Shown piece by piece: positions 34,303 to 43,147 of a DNA stretch of 64,000 nucleotides. The position numbers and the translations under genes were made by a program. This DNA comes from Marinobacter sp. ANT_B65 (GTDB taxonomy: Bacteria; Pseudomonadota; Gammaproteobacteria; Pseudomonadales; Oleiphilaceae), in contig NZ_NXGV01000001.1 in the NCBI RefSeq assembly GCF_002407605.1, positions 1,650,076 to 1,714,075 on the forward strand. Reading direction: 5' to 3'. The first letter of the stretch is position 1, and each line of letters opens with the position of its first letter. A model generated the notes under the pieces. It ran no database searches, was not told where the DNA came from, and worked only from the letters and a program-made list of their open reading frames with translations.

Positions 34303-35697
34303 TCACCGAAAGACCGGCCCTAAAAACGTGGTAGGTGCGGCGACCCGCTTCTCTGGTTCCGCTGATGTGCTTACTTCAAAGGTAATATTGGTAACCTCAC
34401 CCTGGAGGCTTGCCGGAGCCTTTTCAAGAATGATCGGGATTTCCCGTTTCTCTCCGGCTCTTAGCTTCACTTCATCCAGCCCGGACATGTTGATGCCCCC
34501 GGCACCAGAGACCCTGATAAAGGCAGATCTCATTTCAGTTGCCTTATTGGTTAGACTGAGCAGGTAACTGTTTTCAATATTTCCCGAGCCGTTATACCGG
34601 AAAAGCCCCCTGTCTCTTTCGATCTCCAGCGACATTAAAGGTCGCGTCATCAAAACCCAGGAAAACAGGCCAATCATGGTTACAAGAATGAAGAAGTAGG
34701 CAACAAGGCGAGGCCTGATAAGATTCTTCATACCATTATTCAGTTCATTATCACTGGCGTAGCGAACAAGACCCTTTTGGTATCCCATTTTGTCCATAAT
34801 CGAGTCACACGCGTCGATACATGCGGCACAGCCAATACACTCCATTTGCAGGCCATCCCGGATATCGATGCCTGTCGGACATACCTGGACACACATTTCA
34901 CAGTCTATGCAATCACCCAGCCCCATAGCAGCAGGATCTGCGTCCTTGCGCCTGCTGCCACGAGGATCGCCACGGCCAGCATCATACGCCACCACCAATG
35001 AGTCATTATCGACCATGGAGGATTGAAAACGACCATAAGGGCACATGTGGAAACAGACTTTTTCACGGAACCAGCCGGCATTCACGTAGGTAGCCGCGGT
35101 GAAGAAAAACACCCAGAAAAATACTCCCCCTGAAAGTTCTAGCGACAGCAGATCCGGAACCAAATCCCGGATCGGGGTGAAATACCCAACGAAGGTCACT
35201 GCAGTCGCAGCACTGATTAACAGCCAGAGACAATGCTTCAGCAAACGCCGAACGGCTTTTTCCTGGCTGAACGCTGCGTCATCCAGCTTCATGCGTTGGC
35301 GACGGTCGCCCTCTGCCAGCTTTTCGGCCCATAGAAAAACCCACATCCAGACACTTTGTGGGCAGGCATATCCGCACCAGACCCTGCCGGCAAGAACGGT
35401 AATGAAAAAAAGGCCGAACGCGCAGATGATCAGGATGCCTGACAACAGGAAAAGATCCTCCGGCCAGTATGTTGCGCCGAATATGTGAAACTTTTTATCG
35501 GCGAGATCCCAGAGAACTGCCTGCCGGCCACCCCAGTTCAGCCAGACTGTTCCGAAATACAGAGCGAACAGCATAGAGCCGGCTGCAATGCGGATCTGAC
35601 GATAGATTCCCGAAAAGCTTCGCGGATAGATCTTGTCGGATACGTGATTTGGCGGGGAATTCGTTACAACCTGTGTTACCGGGATGAGTCGATTCAT
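34303..35697 (-). CDS. ccoG: Cytochrome c oxidase accessory protein CcoG (RdxA/FixG)
   Basis: 464 residues. Five or six membrane helices surround a ferredoxin-like part with two 4Fe-4S Cys clusters: CIDCEMCVQVCP and CIGCAACIDACD (about 262-300). An FixG C-terminal Ig-like domain (about 350-464) follows. CcoG is an iron-sulfur protein that reduces copper for CuB assembly of cbb3-type oxidase. Here it stands alone without ccoNOPQ or ccoHIS, which must be elsewhere. A YccM-like role is less likely given the FixG tail. Convergent with the LysR gene. Confidence 0.93.
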   Translation of the reverse strand: MNRLIPVTQVVTNSPPNHVSDKIYPRSFSGIYRQIRIAAGSMLFALYFGTVWLNWGGRQAVLWDLADKKFHIFGATYWPEDLFLLSGILIICAFGLFFITVLAGRVWCGYACPQSVWMWVFLWAEKLAEGDRRQRMKLDDAAFSQEKAVRRLLKHCLWLLISAATAVTFVGYFTPIRDLVPDLLSLELSGGVFFWVFFFTAATYVNAGWFREKVCFHMCPYGRFQSSMVDNDSLVVAYDAGRGDPRGSRRKDADPAAMGLGDCIDCEMCVQVCPTGIDIRDGLQMECIGCAACIDACDSIMDKMGYQKGLVRYASDNELNNGMKNLIRPRLVAYFFILVTMIGLFSWVLMTRPLMSLEIERDRGLFRYNGSGNIENSYLLSLTNKATEMRSAFIRVSGAGGINMSGLDEVKLRAGEKREIPIILEKAPASLQGEVTNITFEVSTSAEPEKRVAAPTTFLGPVFR

Positions 35698-35807
35698 TGA
35701 CCGTTTACCTTCCCAAACGTTATATGGACGTGATTGGCAAAGTATGTCGGTCGCCTGAAAATAGAGACAGGCCCAATTTTTTTAATCTTTATAGGTACAG
35801 ATTGCGA

Positions 35808-37214
35808 TTACTGGTCCTGAATCAGCTCCAGGATTCGCTTCAATGCTTGCCTCCGGTGATTGTCCCAGGGGTGTGCAAAGCTCATCCTCAGACAGTTCCC
35901 GAACCGCTCAGACACAGAAAAAAGACTACCAGGAGTGATGACTATTCCCTCATCCAGTGCTCTGGAATAGATATCGATAGTGTTTACCTTTTCCGGTAGT
36001 TCCACCCAAACCGTTAAGCCCCCCTGGGGTGCCGTTGTACGCACAGACAACGGCCATGCTGCCAGATATTCCAGTAACTGGTCCCGCTGATCCCGCAACC
36101 GAAGACGTAACTTGCGAACAAACGCGGCGTAATCGCCGTCCCTGATATAGCTCTCGACACCCTGCTGAACAAAGCGACTACTGGCTAGCTGGGACGTGAG
36201 TTTCATTTGAAGGATTCTGGAGTGCCACCGGCCTCCACTCACCCAACCGAGCCTGAGATCCCGGGAAAGGACTTTCGACAGCGAACTGCAATGAATCACC
36301 CGGCCTGTCTGATCCAGGGATTTGAGGGTATCTGGTACGCCAAGCCAGCCAGTATCGGCGTATATATCATCCTCGATAATGGCAAGGTCGTGCTCCTCGG
36401 CCAGCTCAAGTAACCGCTTGCGGGCCTCTGTTGGCATGGTTGCACCGCTTGGCGTTGCGAACGCTGGTGATACCACGCAGGCACGGACGTCCCAACACTT
36501 GAGAACGTCTGCAAGCGCGGCAATATCCATCCCCGCCTGTAAAGAAGTTGGTACCTCAATGACCTTTAATTTCAATTGTTCCAACAGTTGCAGAACGCCA
36601 TAGAACCCTGGCGATTCAACTGCGACTATATCTCCTTCGGAACAAACCGTAAGCAACGCCAGAAACAGAGACTGCTGGCATCCGGATGTAACACACAGTT
36701 CCGATGCATCCGTATTCCAGCCTCTTTTTGAAAATAACCCGGCAAGTTGAGTTCTCAGGCCATGGTCGCCCGCGGGTTCATCATAGTATTGGTAGTCGCC
36801 TTTCTGACGCCTCAGGGCCCGGCCAATTGAACGATTGAGTTGCACTATCCCCTGGGGCATTTCTCCCGATTGAATACTGGGCGTCAGATCAAACGCCGCA
36901 CTTCTCGTCATGATGTCCCGAAACAGCTCGCTTACGGATACAGGTTTTGGAGACTCAATACGTTCCACCTCGCCAGGCCTGTCAAATTCTTCGTTCCTGT
37001 AAGTTACAAAGAAACCAGCCCGCTCACGTGATTCGATCACACCCTTGGCTTCGAGGCGTTGTAGTGCATGCTGAATGGTTATTTTTGCACAACCATGGAG
37101 CTGGCACAGTGTTCTGATAGAGGGCAGTCTCTCGCCACACCGCCACCGGCCAGCCATGATGCTCTGTTCTATCTGATTTTCCAGTAGCTGGTATTTCGGG
37201 AGGGAACTATTCAT
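35808..37214 (-). CDS. MocR-type regulator (GntR DNA-binding plus aminotransferase domain)
   Basis: 468 residues. The N-terminal GntR winged helix covers about 6-75 (RLPSIRTLCQLHGCAKITIQ, QRLEAKGVIESRERAGFFV). The C-terminal fold-type I aminotransferase domain covers about 110-468, with the PLP lysine in SSLSKVLSRDLRLGW and the Asp motif IIEDDIYAD. MocR regulators sense PLP or amino compounds and usually control a divergent target. Here the divergent gene is the TonB receptor, 280 bp away, and the TPP/citrate-synthase-like operon is the next plausible target. Confidence 0.9.
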   Translation of the reverse strand: MNSSLPKYQLLENQIEQSIMAGRWRCGERLPSIRTLCQLHGCAKITIQHALQRLEAKGVIESRERAGFFVTYRNEEFDRPGEVERIESPKPVSVSELFRDIMTRSAAFDLTPSIQSGEMPQGIVQLNRSIGRALRRQKGDYQYYDEPAGDHGLRTQLAGLFSKRGWNTDASELCVTSGCQQSLFLALLTVCSEGDIVAVESPGFYGVLQLLEQLKLKVIEVPTSLQAGMDIAALADVLKCWDVRACVVSPAFATPSGATMPTEARKRLLELAEEHDLAIIEDDIYADTGWLGVPDTLKSLDQTGRVIHCSSLSKVLSRDLRLGWVSGGRWHSRILQMKLTSQLASSRFVQQGVESYIRDGDYAAFVRKLRLRLRDQRDQLLEYLAAWPLSVRTTAPQGGLTVWVELPEKVNTIDIYSRALDEGIVITPGSLFSVSERFGNCLRMSFAHPWDNHRRQALKRILELIQDQ

Positions 37215-37494
37215 GGTGTCAGCTCAACAGATGGAACATCGGGCGATAAAATACCTTTGCTTTACGCCGAGTGCCATTTAATTGATTCTTCGGCAGGCGG
37301 GTTTAAAACTTTGCCTGGTTGTCCAGGTTATTGCTTACAGAATCAAGTGCCTCTAAATTCCTATTTAACAGGGGGTTTGTCATTTTGCGTATTCAGCATA
37401 TCCCGGCAACCCGGTCAGACTGTTTGCTTAACCACAGAAAGGGGCTAGGATTACTATTGCACCATCTGAATGACCAATTATAATCAGAACGCTG

Positions 37495-39627
37495 ATGCTA
37501 CCCGGAGTAAACTTTATTCACTTCCTTCCCTTTCCCTGTTCCCGTTTGTGGAGCTCCGGTCTGGTGTTCCTCTTGTTGCCAGGGGTTGCCATTGCTGCCG
37601 GGAGCGAAGACAGCCTTTGGGATACCTCGCTGGAGGAGTTGGGGCAGATCAGGGTGGTATCCATAGCATCTGGCACGGAAACCCCGCTCGACAAGGCTGC
37701 AGCAATTACCTCCGTTATCAGTGCCAGTGACATTTCGGCCATGGGCGCAACGGATCTTGATCAGGTACTGGAAACCGTGCCGGGTCTCCACGTTAACCAT
37801 TCAGACCAGACCTTTTCATCCAAATACATTTTCAGGGGTATTACCTCCAGCTTTAACCCACAGGCACTGCTCCTGGTAAACGGTATCCCTGTCACCACCA
37901 TGATGTACGGCAACCGGGGTAATGTCTGGGGTGGTATGCCGGTTAAAGCAATCAAGCGTATCGAGGTTATTCGGGGCCCGGGTTCCGCTTTGTATGGCGC
38001 CGATGCCTACGCAGGCGTTATCAACATTATCACCAAGACTGCGCAGGACGTACAGGACACAGTTGTCGGGGCGAGAACAGGGAGCTTCGACACCCGTGGA
38101 GGCTGGATTGAAGCCGGGAAACAGCTGGATGGCGTGGGTATAAGTTTCATACTTGAATATCAGGAAACTGATGGCTGGCGGGAAACCATCCGCCATGACA
38201 GCCAGACAAATTTTGATACGACTTTCGGAACATCCGCATCTATGGCTCCCGGCCCGGTAAATACTTCAGTAGACCAGCTGGATGCGAGAGTCGATATGAG
38301 TGCTGACAACTGGCAACTTCGAGCCGGGATACAGGATCGCTCTAGTGTAGGCACTGGTCCCGGTATTGCTCAGGCGCTGGACCCTGAAGGTCTTTACAGT
38401 TCCCGGCGATTCAACACAGACTACAGTTATCGCTGGCAGGAAGTCGCAGATGGGCTCGATGTTGAAGCCAGAATAAGCTACTTCAATATTACCCAGAAGC
38501 CGGAAAACAACATTGTGCTCTACCCTTCTGGTGCATTTGGGGGCACCTTCCCCGACGGCTTCATCGGTAGTCCGGGCTATAAGGAGAACCAGGTTCGTTT
38601 TGATCTGAGTTCAATATATAGCGATCTGGATGATCACCGTGTATTAACCGGAATTGGCGTGTTTTGGGCAGATTTGTACGAAGTTACCGAGAGCAAAAAC
38701 TTCAATCCGGATTTCAGTCCAAAAGGCAGTGTTGAAGATGTTTCCGATGATCGCAGGCAGGTCTGGATGCCGGAGGAAGCCAGGACTAATTATTATGCGT
38801 TTATACAGGATGAATGGCAGTTTGCTCAGAACTGGCAACTGGTTAGCGGCATTCGTTACGACTACTACTCGGATTTTGGCAACACTATAAATCCACGGGC
38901 CGCATTGATCTGGGCAACCACCGATACCATTACCACCAAGTTCCTGTATGGCAGAGCATTCAGGGCCCCATCGCTGAATGAGCTTTATGCCGCTAACAAC
39001 CCGGTAGCCGGGGGGAACGTCGACCTTGATGCTGAAACCATTGATAGTTTCGAGATTGCTCTGGCACATCAGGTAACCTCCAGGTTCCTGTACGGCGTCA
39101 ACGCCTTCTACTACGAAATTGATGACCTGATCACTGCAGAACCCACTTCCGGCCCTGTGGCCACCATTTACCAAAATAGCGGCCAGCGCATAGGTCATGG
39201 GGCGGAATTCGAAGCCACCTACCAGGTATCAGACGACCTGAAAATTATTGCCAATTATGCCTATCAGAACGCCAAGGATGACAAAACAGACGAGGCTGTT
39301 GGCGAGGCCCCCAATCATCAGGTATATGGTCGCGCAGAGTGGCGGGCTCTATCAGGGTGGTATCTCAACACCCAGGTTAACTGGGTAGGTAAGCAAAAAC
39401 GGGTTGCGGCTGATACCCGGGAACCCGTCTCTGATTACACCACTATTGATCTTACCCTGCGCACTGAAGGGCTTTGGCGGGGGCTGGACCTGTCCGTATC
39501 TGTGCGAAACCTGTTCGATGATGATATCCGGGATCCGAGCCCCTACTCAGATCCAATGCCTCTCATCCCCTATGATTTTCCAATGGCAGGGCGTAATCTG
39601 GTCGCCGAAGTCCAGTATCGCTTCTGA
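37495..39627 (+). CDS. TonB-dependent outer-membrane receptor
   Basis: 710 residues with an N-terminal signal peptide ending near VAIAAGSED (about 30-38). The plug domain (about 60-165) has ITSVISASDISAMGATDLDQ, PGLHV and RIEVIRGPGSALYGADAYAG. The beta barrel ends in the aromatic LVAEVQYRF, as BamA substrates do. It takes up a large or scarce compound (siderophore, cobalamin, carbohydrate, or other) using TonB energy. No Fur box was recognised in the 280-bp upstream region, so non-iron substrates are plausible. Divergent from the MocR gene and convergent, 26 bp apart, with the citrate-synthase-like gene. Confidence 0.9.
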   Translation: MLPGVNFIHFLPFPCSRLWSSGLVFLLLPGVAIAAGSEDSLWDTSLEELGQIRVVSIASGTETPLDKAAAITSVISASDISAMGATDLDQVLETVPGLHVNHSDQTFSSKYIFRGITSSFNPQALLLVNGIPVTTMMYGNRGNVWGGMPVKAIKRIEVIRGPGSALYGADAYAGVINIITKTAQDVQDTVVGARTGSFDTRGGWIEAGKQLDGVGISFILEYQETDGWRETIRHDSQTNFDTTFGTSASMAPGPVNTSVDQLDARVDMSADNWQLRAGIQDRSSVGTGPGIAQALDPEGLYSSRRFNTDYSYRWQEVADGLDVEARISYFNITQKPENNIVLYPSGAFGGTFPDGFIGSPGYKENQVRFDLSSIYSDLDDHRVLTGIGVFWADLYEVTESKNFNPDFSPKGSVEDVSDDRRQVWMPEEARTNYYAFIQDEWQFAQNWQLVSGIRYDYYSDFGNTINPRAALIWATTDTITTKFLYGRAFRAPSLNELYAANNPVAGGNVDLDAETIDSFEIALAHQVTSRFLYGVNAFYYEIDDLITAEPTSGPVATIYQNSGQRIGHGAEFEATYQVSDDLKIIANYAYQNAKDDKTDEAVGEAPNHQVYGRAEWRALSGWYLNTQVNWVGKQKRVAADTREPVSDYTTIDLTLRTEGLWRGLDLSVSVRNLFDDDIRDPSPYSDPMPLIPYDFPMAGRNLVAEVQYRF

Positions 39628-39653
39628 CCGGACACCGCGTTTAGTGCCGTATT

Positions 39654-40457
39654 TTATTCGGCGCCGTTCCAATCCCGTTTAGCCTTACCCTCATAAACAA
39701 TGCTGGAGCACCTTACCGGGAAAAAACTCCCCTCGGGCTGGTCTCTGGCATCCTGATAGCAAGGCACCATGCCGGCAATGAAGCAGGGAGTCATAAAAAG
39801 CTGGTACTCCTGACATGTCAGCCCCATATCAGCAGCCAAAGCGGCATCAATAGCAGCGACATTCATAGAGTAGCCATAGGTCGCTTCCAGGTGCGCGTGA
39901 ACGTCTAAAGCCATTTTTAGATAACGCCCTTCCCCCAGCCCACATTCCCCGGCTTTTTTGAGAGTGTAGGGTATTCGCTCATCAGTTTTCGCCAGCGGGC
40001 GACCATAACCATAGAGTATTCTGCCTTCGGATTTCTCTCGTTCCACAAACTCTGTCAGCTCACCTCCGTCATCACACCAACGCCCTGCCCGGTAGAAAAA
40101 ATCCAGAGCCCTGACCTCGGGCCGCCGACCGTACATGGATGCCTCGGATACGCTCATGCCGGCCATCAATGCCAGAGAGGCAGTTGAACGAACACTCCCC
40201 GCCAGGGCGGTAACATGGTTTGGCCAGATTGAGGCATCCGGATAGCTGGTAGCAACCCAGTAAAAGTTCAGAAGCTTTGCCTCATTCTCTCCTATGTTTC
40301 GGCCGAGAATGCTATACAGGTAGAGACGGAGCCACTCGTAATCGCCAAGCTCCTGGTGCAGGTCCTTGTTGTGCATCACTACACGATCCGACAGATAGGC
40401 CTTGCCTTTCCGGGTCACCCAATGGTTTTCGGTATCCAGTAGATTCTTGTAGCTCAT
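39654..40457 (-). CDS. Small citrate-synthase-fold protein A
   Basis: 267 residues; resembles the citryl-CoA lyase/citrate synthase superfamily but is much shorter than citrate synthase (about 430). Family-like blocks: IWPNHVTALAGSVRSTASLA (about 79-98) and GYGRPLAKTDERIP (about 149-162). The latter corresponds to GxGHxVxxxxDPR, with the usual His replaced by Arg, so ordinary citrate synthase chemistry is doubtful. It overlaps the next gene (40454-41287) by 4 bp and is last in a three-gene operon with a TPP enzyme. It may form a heteromer with its neighbour. The exact reaction is unknown. Confidence 0.6.
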   Translation of the reverse strand: MSYKNLLDTENHWVTRKGKAYLSDRVVMHNKDLHQELGDYEWLRLYLYSILGRNIGENEAKLLNFYWVATSYPDASIWPNHVTALAGSVRSTASLALMAGMSVSEASMYGRRPEVRALDFFYRAGRWCDDGGELTEFVEREKSEGRILYGYGRPLAKTDERIPYTLKKAGECGLGEGRYLKMALDVHAHLEATYGYSMNVAAIDAALAADMGLTCQEYQLFMTPCFIAGMVPCYQDARDQPEGSFFPVRCSSIVYEGKAKRDWNGAE

Positions 40458-41287
40458 CGTGGTTCATGCTCCGGTGCAGAAGGCTGAAACGGGCCAGGGT
40501 CATCAGCCAGCTCTATCGCAGGGCCGTAGTATGGAAATTTCTTCCACCCCATTTGTTTTTGCTCCAGCGCATGGACAGCCGCGCCAGGGAGCCTGAGCAT
40601 CAGATACAGCATGCTGCCCTGATCCTGGTCCAGCCCAAGGTCAACCAGCGCAGCTGCAGCAATACCGCTGATTGCCAAAGGGTATCCAACCCTGCTCTCC
40701 AGAGTTGCCCGGTTCTGTTTCAGCCAGGCGAGAGAGCCGTTTGAGGGTGCAAGGCTTGCGAGAAATTCCAGTGATTGCATAACCGGAGTGGGTGTCACAT
40801 CGCCGTTGGGATCAAAGCCAGGCGCGTGCTCCATCGGGAGCCAGATATCCGCCCGTTCATCTTCTTCAGGATTAAAAAGCCGGGTACTCCAGAGATCGAG
40901 GTTTTGACCGCATTCCTGCCAGAGCCGAATACAGATGGAGACTTCCTGGGCCCCGCCGTATTGCCCGGCCCCCACGGCCAATGCTGCCATAAGTGCTGAG
41001 CTGTGATTGGTGCCGGCAACACCGGCATTCATCGCTGCACGAACACTGGCCTCACGAGGCCCCGGATTGGCCAGCACCATGGCCAGCTTTTCAAACAGCC
41101 TGGACTCTTCCGCTTGCGGACGGTCACCTTTGAACATGAGCAACAGGTACTCAGACCAGCTCGCTTGAGGAATGATCTGCCCGGAGACATCGTAACCATG
41201 GCAATAACTCGCCCTGGCTGCGAAAGGATTGGATTCCTCTGGCTCTTCCAGCCAGATGTTGGAGTGATAGTGATAATCAGAAGCCAT
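40454..41287 (-). CDS. Small citrate-synthase-fold protein B
   Basis: 277 residues, a second divergent member of the citrate synthase/citryl-CoA lyase superfamily. Blocks seen: ASYCHGYDVSGQIIPQASW (about 26-44), GPREASVRAAMNAGVAGTNH (75-94) and GAGQYGGAQEV (about 106-116). The last corresponds to the LHGGANE motif, with the catalytic His replaced by Tyr. It overlaps protein A and lies 63 bp after the TPP enzyme. Two non-identical small members side by side suggest an obligate complex. It may cleave or form a C-C bond next to a CoA thioester, but the altered catalytic residues leave that open. Confidence 0.6.
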   Translation of the reverse strand: MASDYHYHSNIWLEEPEESNPFAARASYCHGYDVSGQIIPQASWSEYLLLMFKGDRPQAEESRLFEKLAMVLANPGPREASVRAAMNAGVAGTNHSSALMAALAVGAGQYGGAQEVSICIRLWQECGQNLDLWSTRLFNPEEDERADIWLPMEHAPGFDPNGDVTPTPVMQSLEFLASLAPSNGSLAWLKQNRATLESRVGYPLAISGIAAAALVDLGLDQDQGSMLYLMLRLPGAAVHALEQKQMGWKKFPYYGPAIELADDPGPFQPSAPEHEPR

Positions 41288-41350
41288 GTTATACCCTTGC
41301 GCTTGTTCTGTTTTCCGTAACCGGACTTGTCACAGGCCCTGGTACCGTGC

Positions 41351-43081
41351 CTAAACGGCACCCGTTAATACTTTCATTCTGGAGCCCATGGGAGGAACTT
41401 CATCACCGTCAATAAGAATATTGAGCAGACAAGGCCCTGGTCGGGCGAGGATGGCTGCGATATCCAGTGCCTCCAGATCCTCCAGGGTTTCAGCTGTATA
41501 GGATTCGATACCCATGGACTCGGCCAGCATCGCATAATTGATGTTCGGGAGTTTACTGGCAGTGGCCTCGGCACCACCAAGAGCCTGCCCATGTTGAACC
41601 ATTCCCAAGGAAGAATCGTTCAGTACCACCATCAGTAAATTGAGATTTTCTTGCAGAGCAGTGGTTATTTCCTGGCCCGCCATAAGATAGCTTCCGTCAC
41701 CGGTAACGCATATCACCGGAGCACCTTTAGCACCCGCAGCCATACCAACAGAGGCTCCAATTGCCCATCCCATTGAGGCAAAACCAATCCCGATATGAAA
41801 CAGCTTCTGGTGGGAACCAGGACCTTCTGGCAGGCGAATATTCCAGTAATGTATGCCCCATAAAAAACTGTTGCCGCTGTCCATGAGAACCCGTGTGGTC
41901 GGCGGGCAGGTCTGACTCAGGTACGTCATAAGTGCTTGCGGTTTAATCTTCCCAGCCTGAGGGAAGCACTTTGAGCGATCACTGAGCAATGTATGTGCAG
42001 GCAGAGGAAGGTCATCCGTTGCTGGTTCCGGCCCGGAGAAGTGGGATGGACGATCGCTTGTCAGGTACTCTACGACAGGCTTGAGCGCAAGCCTCGGCGA
42101 CCCTAATACGACCAGACGAGCCATAGTCGAACGGCTGAGGTGTTCAGGGTTATGAGACAGGTGAATCAGACGCTCTGATAAGATCGCACCTGGATCCCAG
42201 GCGGCGGTTGATACTTCATCAAGCGCCGTTCCTACAACCAGAACTATTTCGGCATTTTCCGGCTTGAGGGCTTCGACAGCACTGTCATGCCCGGCAAACC
42301 CGAATACACCGCAGTAAAGGGGGTGACAACTATCAATCAACCCCTTACCACGAGGAGTCGTGACGATTTTCCAACCTTTCGATTCGGCCAGAGTAATCAG
42401 TATATCAACCGCACCGGCAGCACCTTCCCCGAGCACAACTGTGGCCCTGGAAATACTGGCGAGTTCCTGTGTGAGCCGCTGGAGGATCGCGGGGGCCGGA
42501 GCCACCTCATGATCCACAAATGCACATAGACTGGGAGCGCCAGGGGGCTCAGAAACTGGGTGCCGCATGATATCCAGAGGGATGCCCAGGTGCACCGGGC
42601 CAGGCTGGTTGCTCATTGCGTAGCTGATTGCCTGAAGCAGTTTCGGTTCCAGTTGGTCCGGATGTGACACCAGTGTGTTAAACCGGGTGCAGCGCGAAAA
42701 CATCTCTACTGTATTGATGCTTGTGCAGGAGGATTCTTGCAGGGAGCCTTGCCCAAACCTGTTCAAAGATGTTTGCGCAGAAATCACCAGCATCGGAATA
42801 CTGTCAGCATAGGCAGACGCCACGCCAGTGATCAGATTTGTAGCCCCTGGCCCGGCCGTTGAACAGCAGACTCCAAGTTTGCCAGTTTCCCGCGAATACC
42901 CCTCGGCCATAAATGCGGCTCCGGATTCATGCCGGGCCACCACCGCCCGGATACCTCCCCGGCGCTCACTGCGGGCCAGTGCGTTATAGAAGGGCTCGAT
43001 ACTACCGCCAGGTACCCCGAATACATACTCTACCCCCAAGGCCTCCAGATAACGCAAAATCAGGTCACCGTTCTCAAACAT
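41351..43081 (-). CDS. Thiamine-pyrophosphate enzyme, acetolactate-synthase-like
   Basis: 576 residues from ATG 43081, which gives the family N-terminus (FENGDLILRYLEALGVEYVF); the frame extends 22 codons further without homology. The Pyr domain has the catalytic Glu in VARHESGAAFMAEGYSR, the central domain covers about 190-330, and the PP domain has the TPP/Mg motif GDGSYLMAGQEITTAL with N about 28 residues on (LNDSSLGM). This is a decarboxylase/ligase of 2-keto acids. It is the first gene of an operon with two citrate-synthase-fold proteins, an arrangement I associate with uncharacterised Pseudomonas clusters (PA2106-PA2108-like, from memory). Confidence 0.88.
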   Translation of the reverse strand: MFENGDLILRYLEALGVEYVFGVPGGSIEPFYNALARSERRGGIRAVVARHESGAAFMAEGYSRETGKLGVCCSTAGPGATNLITGVASAYADSIPMLVISAQTSLNRFGQGSLQESSCTSINTVEMFSRCTRFNTLVSHPDQLEPKLLQAISYAMSNQPGPVHLGIPLDIMRHPVSEPPGAPSLCAFVDHEVAPAPAILQRLTQELASISRATVVLGEGAAGAVDILITLAESKGWKIVTTPRGKGLIDSCHPLYCGVFGFAGHDSAVEALKPENAEIVLVVGTALDEVSTAAWDPGAILSERLIHLSHNPEHLSRSTMARLVVLGSPRLALKPVVEYLTSDRPSHFSGPEPATDDLPLPAHTLLSDRSKCFPQAGKIKPQALMTYLSQTCPPTTRVLMDSGNSFLWGIHYWNIRLPEGPGSHQKLFHIGIGFASMGWAIGASVGMAAGAKGAPVICVTGDGSYLMAGQEITTALQENLNLLMVVLNDSSLGMVQHGQALGGAEATASKLPNINYAMLAESMGIESYTAETLEDLEALDIAAILARPGPCLLNILIDGDEVPPMGSRMKVLTGAV

Positions 43082-43147
43082 GGAACATTCTTTTCGCTTC
43101 GCCTTGAGGTGATGGCATACGGATATATGCCTTATGCAATCTGGCAA

